DNA of 39,649 nt, from contig MEYC01000040.1 in assembly GCA_001775715.1 (NCBI GenBank), forward strand, positions 20,894-60,542. The letters run 5' to 3'. Position numbers and translations under genes: made by a program. How positions within the stretch are numbered: the stretch's first letter is position 1; each line of letters begins with the position of its first letter. Under the pieces are notes generated by a model, which ran no database searches, was not told the origin of the DNA, and saw only the letters and a program-made list of their open reading frames with translations. Origin of the DNA: Candidatus Aminicenantes bacterium RBG_16_66_30. GTDB lineage: Bacteria > Acidobacteriota > Aminicenantia > Aminicenantales > Saccharicenantaceae. This document shows, piece after piece, positions 39,495 to 39,649 of the stretch.

Positions 39495-39649
39495 ATGACA
39501 GGAAAACGATTCGCGGCCGCGACCGCCGCGGGCTTCATCATCCTCGCGGCGGGAGCGTCCTGCCGCCCCCCCCGATCGACCTCGTCCGACGCCCGGGTCG
39601 AAGAGCGGACCGAGGTCATCCGGACCTACCCCTTCTCCGACCCCGACCC
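39495..39649 (+). CDS. Putative lipoprotein, N-terminal part (runs off the right edge)
   Basis: The ATG at 39495 follows TAGGGAG by 6 nt and begins MTGKRFAAATAAGFIILAAG, a basic start with a hydrophobic core and a lipobox-like GASC (Cys23). About 51 residues are present; the mature start is Arg/Pro/Ser-rich and then acidic (DARVEERTEVIRTYPFSDPDP). The family cannot be named from so little. High-GC codon use continues into it. Confidence is moderate that this is a real exported protein, supported by the strong promoter. Confidence 0.65.
   Translation, partial: MTGKRFAAATAAGFIILAAGASCRPPRSTSSDARVEERTEVIRTYPFSDPD

Overview
This is a high-GC bacterial chromosome segment, densely packed with housekeeping genes and showing no sign of phage, plasmid, CRISPR or insertion-sequence genes. 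The lipoprotein BamD, several predicted outer-membrane beta-barrels and a complete mreBCD-mrdA-rodA elongation module indicate a rod-shaped diderm. Tandem DUF507 genes, a radical SAM/DUF2344 fusion at the end of the mre operon, an E-variant NrnA and the overall gene orders suggest the Acidobacteriota/Aminicenantota neighbourhood. That placement is an inference from gene content; no 16S rRNA gene is present.

Layout. (1) 1-293, minus: the N-terminus of a low-specificity threonine aldolase running off the left edge. (2) 447-8322, plus: PASTA protein, rpe, bamD, an outer-membrane protein, a secreted subtilase, recN, a C_GCAxxG_C_C protein and miaB, mostly with 1-4 nt overlaps or short spacers. 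(3) 8346-14456, plus: a translation/RNA operon from a clear sigma70-type promoter: nusA, infB, ylxP (DUF503), rbfA, nrnA, truB; rimP and ylxR are absent. (4) 14515-15080, plus: two tandem DUF507 genes with their own promoter. (5) 15430-17717, minus: a glutamine-amidotransferase-like gene and an isolated PKD/beta-barrel protein with strong promoter, RBS and terminator. (6) 17816-18678, plus: an ACT-domain protein and a lone ExbD/TolR. (7) 18758-27752, minus: mreB-mreC-mreD-mrdA-rodA-radical SAM fusion, then an acyl-CoA dehydrogenase on its own promoter. (8) 27903-31775, plus: OPT transporter, a repeat-filled gap, def and fmt. (9) 31825-36142, minus: acnB and a coupled SDR, then an M23 peptidase. 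(10) 36312-39649, plus: mdh with terminator, a KimA-like APC transporter, and the start of a lipoprotein.

Functional themes are envelope growth (PASTA, BamD, Mre/PBP2/RodA, M23), translation and RNA maturation (MiaB, NusA, IF-2, RbfA, NrnA, TruB, Def, Fmt), and the TCA cycle, where acnB and mdh are divergent from a shared 169-bp intergenic region. The window has an unusually consistent set of TTGACA/TATAAT-like promoters, which lets transcription units be drawn with some confidence.

I found no clear new defence or biosynthetic system. The most unusual signals are non-coding: a cluster of GGGGACATGTACC palindromes in the OPT-def gap with one copy inverted, shorter GGGGAC-N-GTCCCC palindromes just after miaB and fmt, a hairpin-rich gap after the DUF507 pair that shares a near-identical 19-mer with the OPT-def gap, and a GC hairpin at the predicted 5' end of the acnB mRNA. 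Among proteins, the PKD/beta-barrel protein, the DUF507 pair and the orphan ExbD are the least understood.
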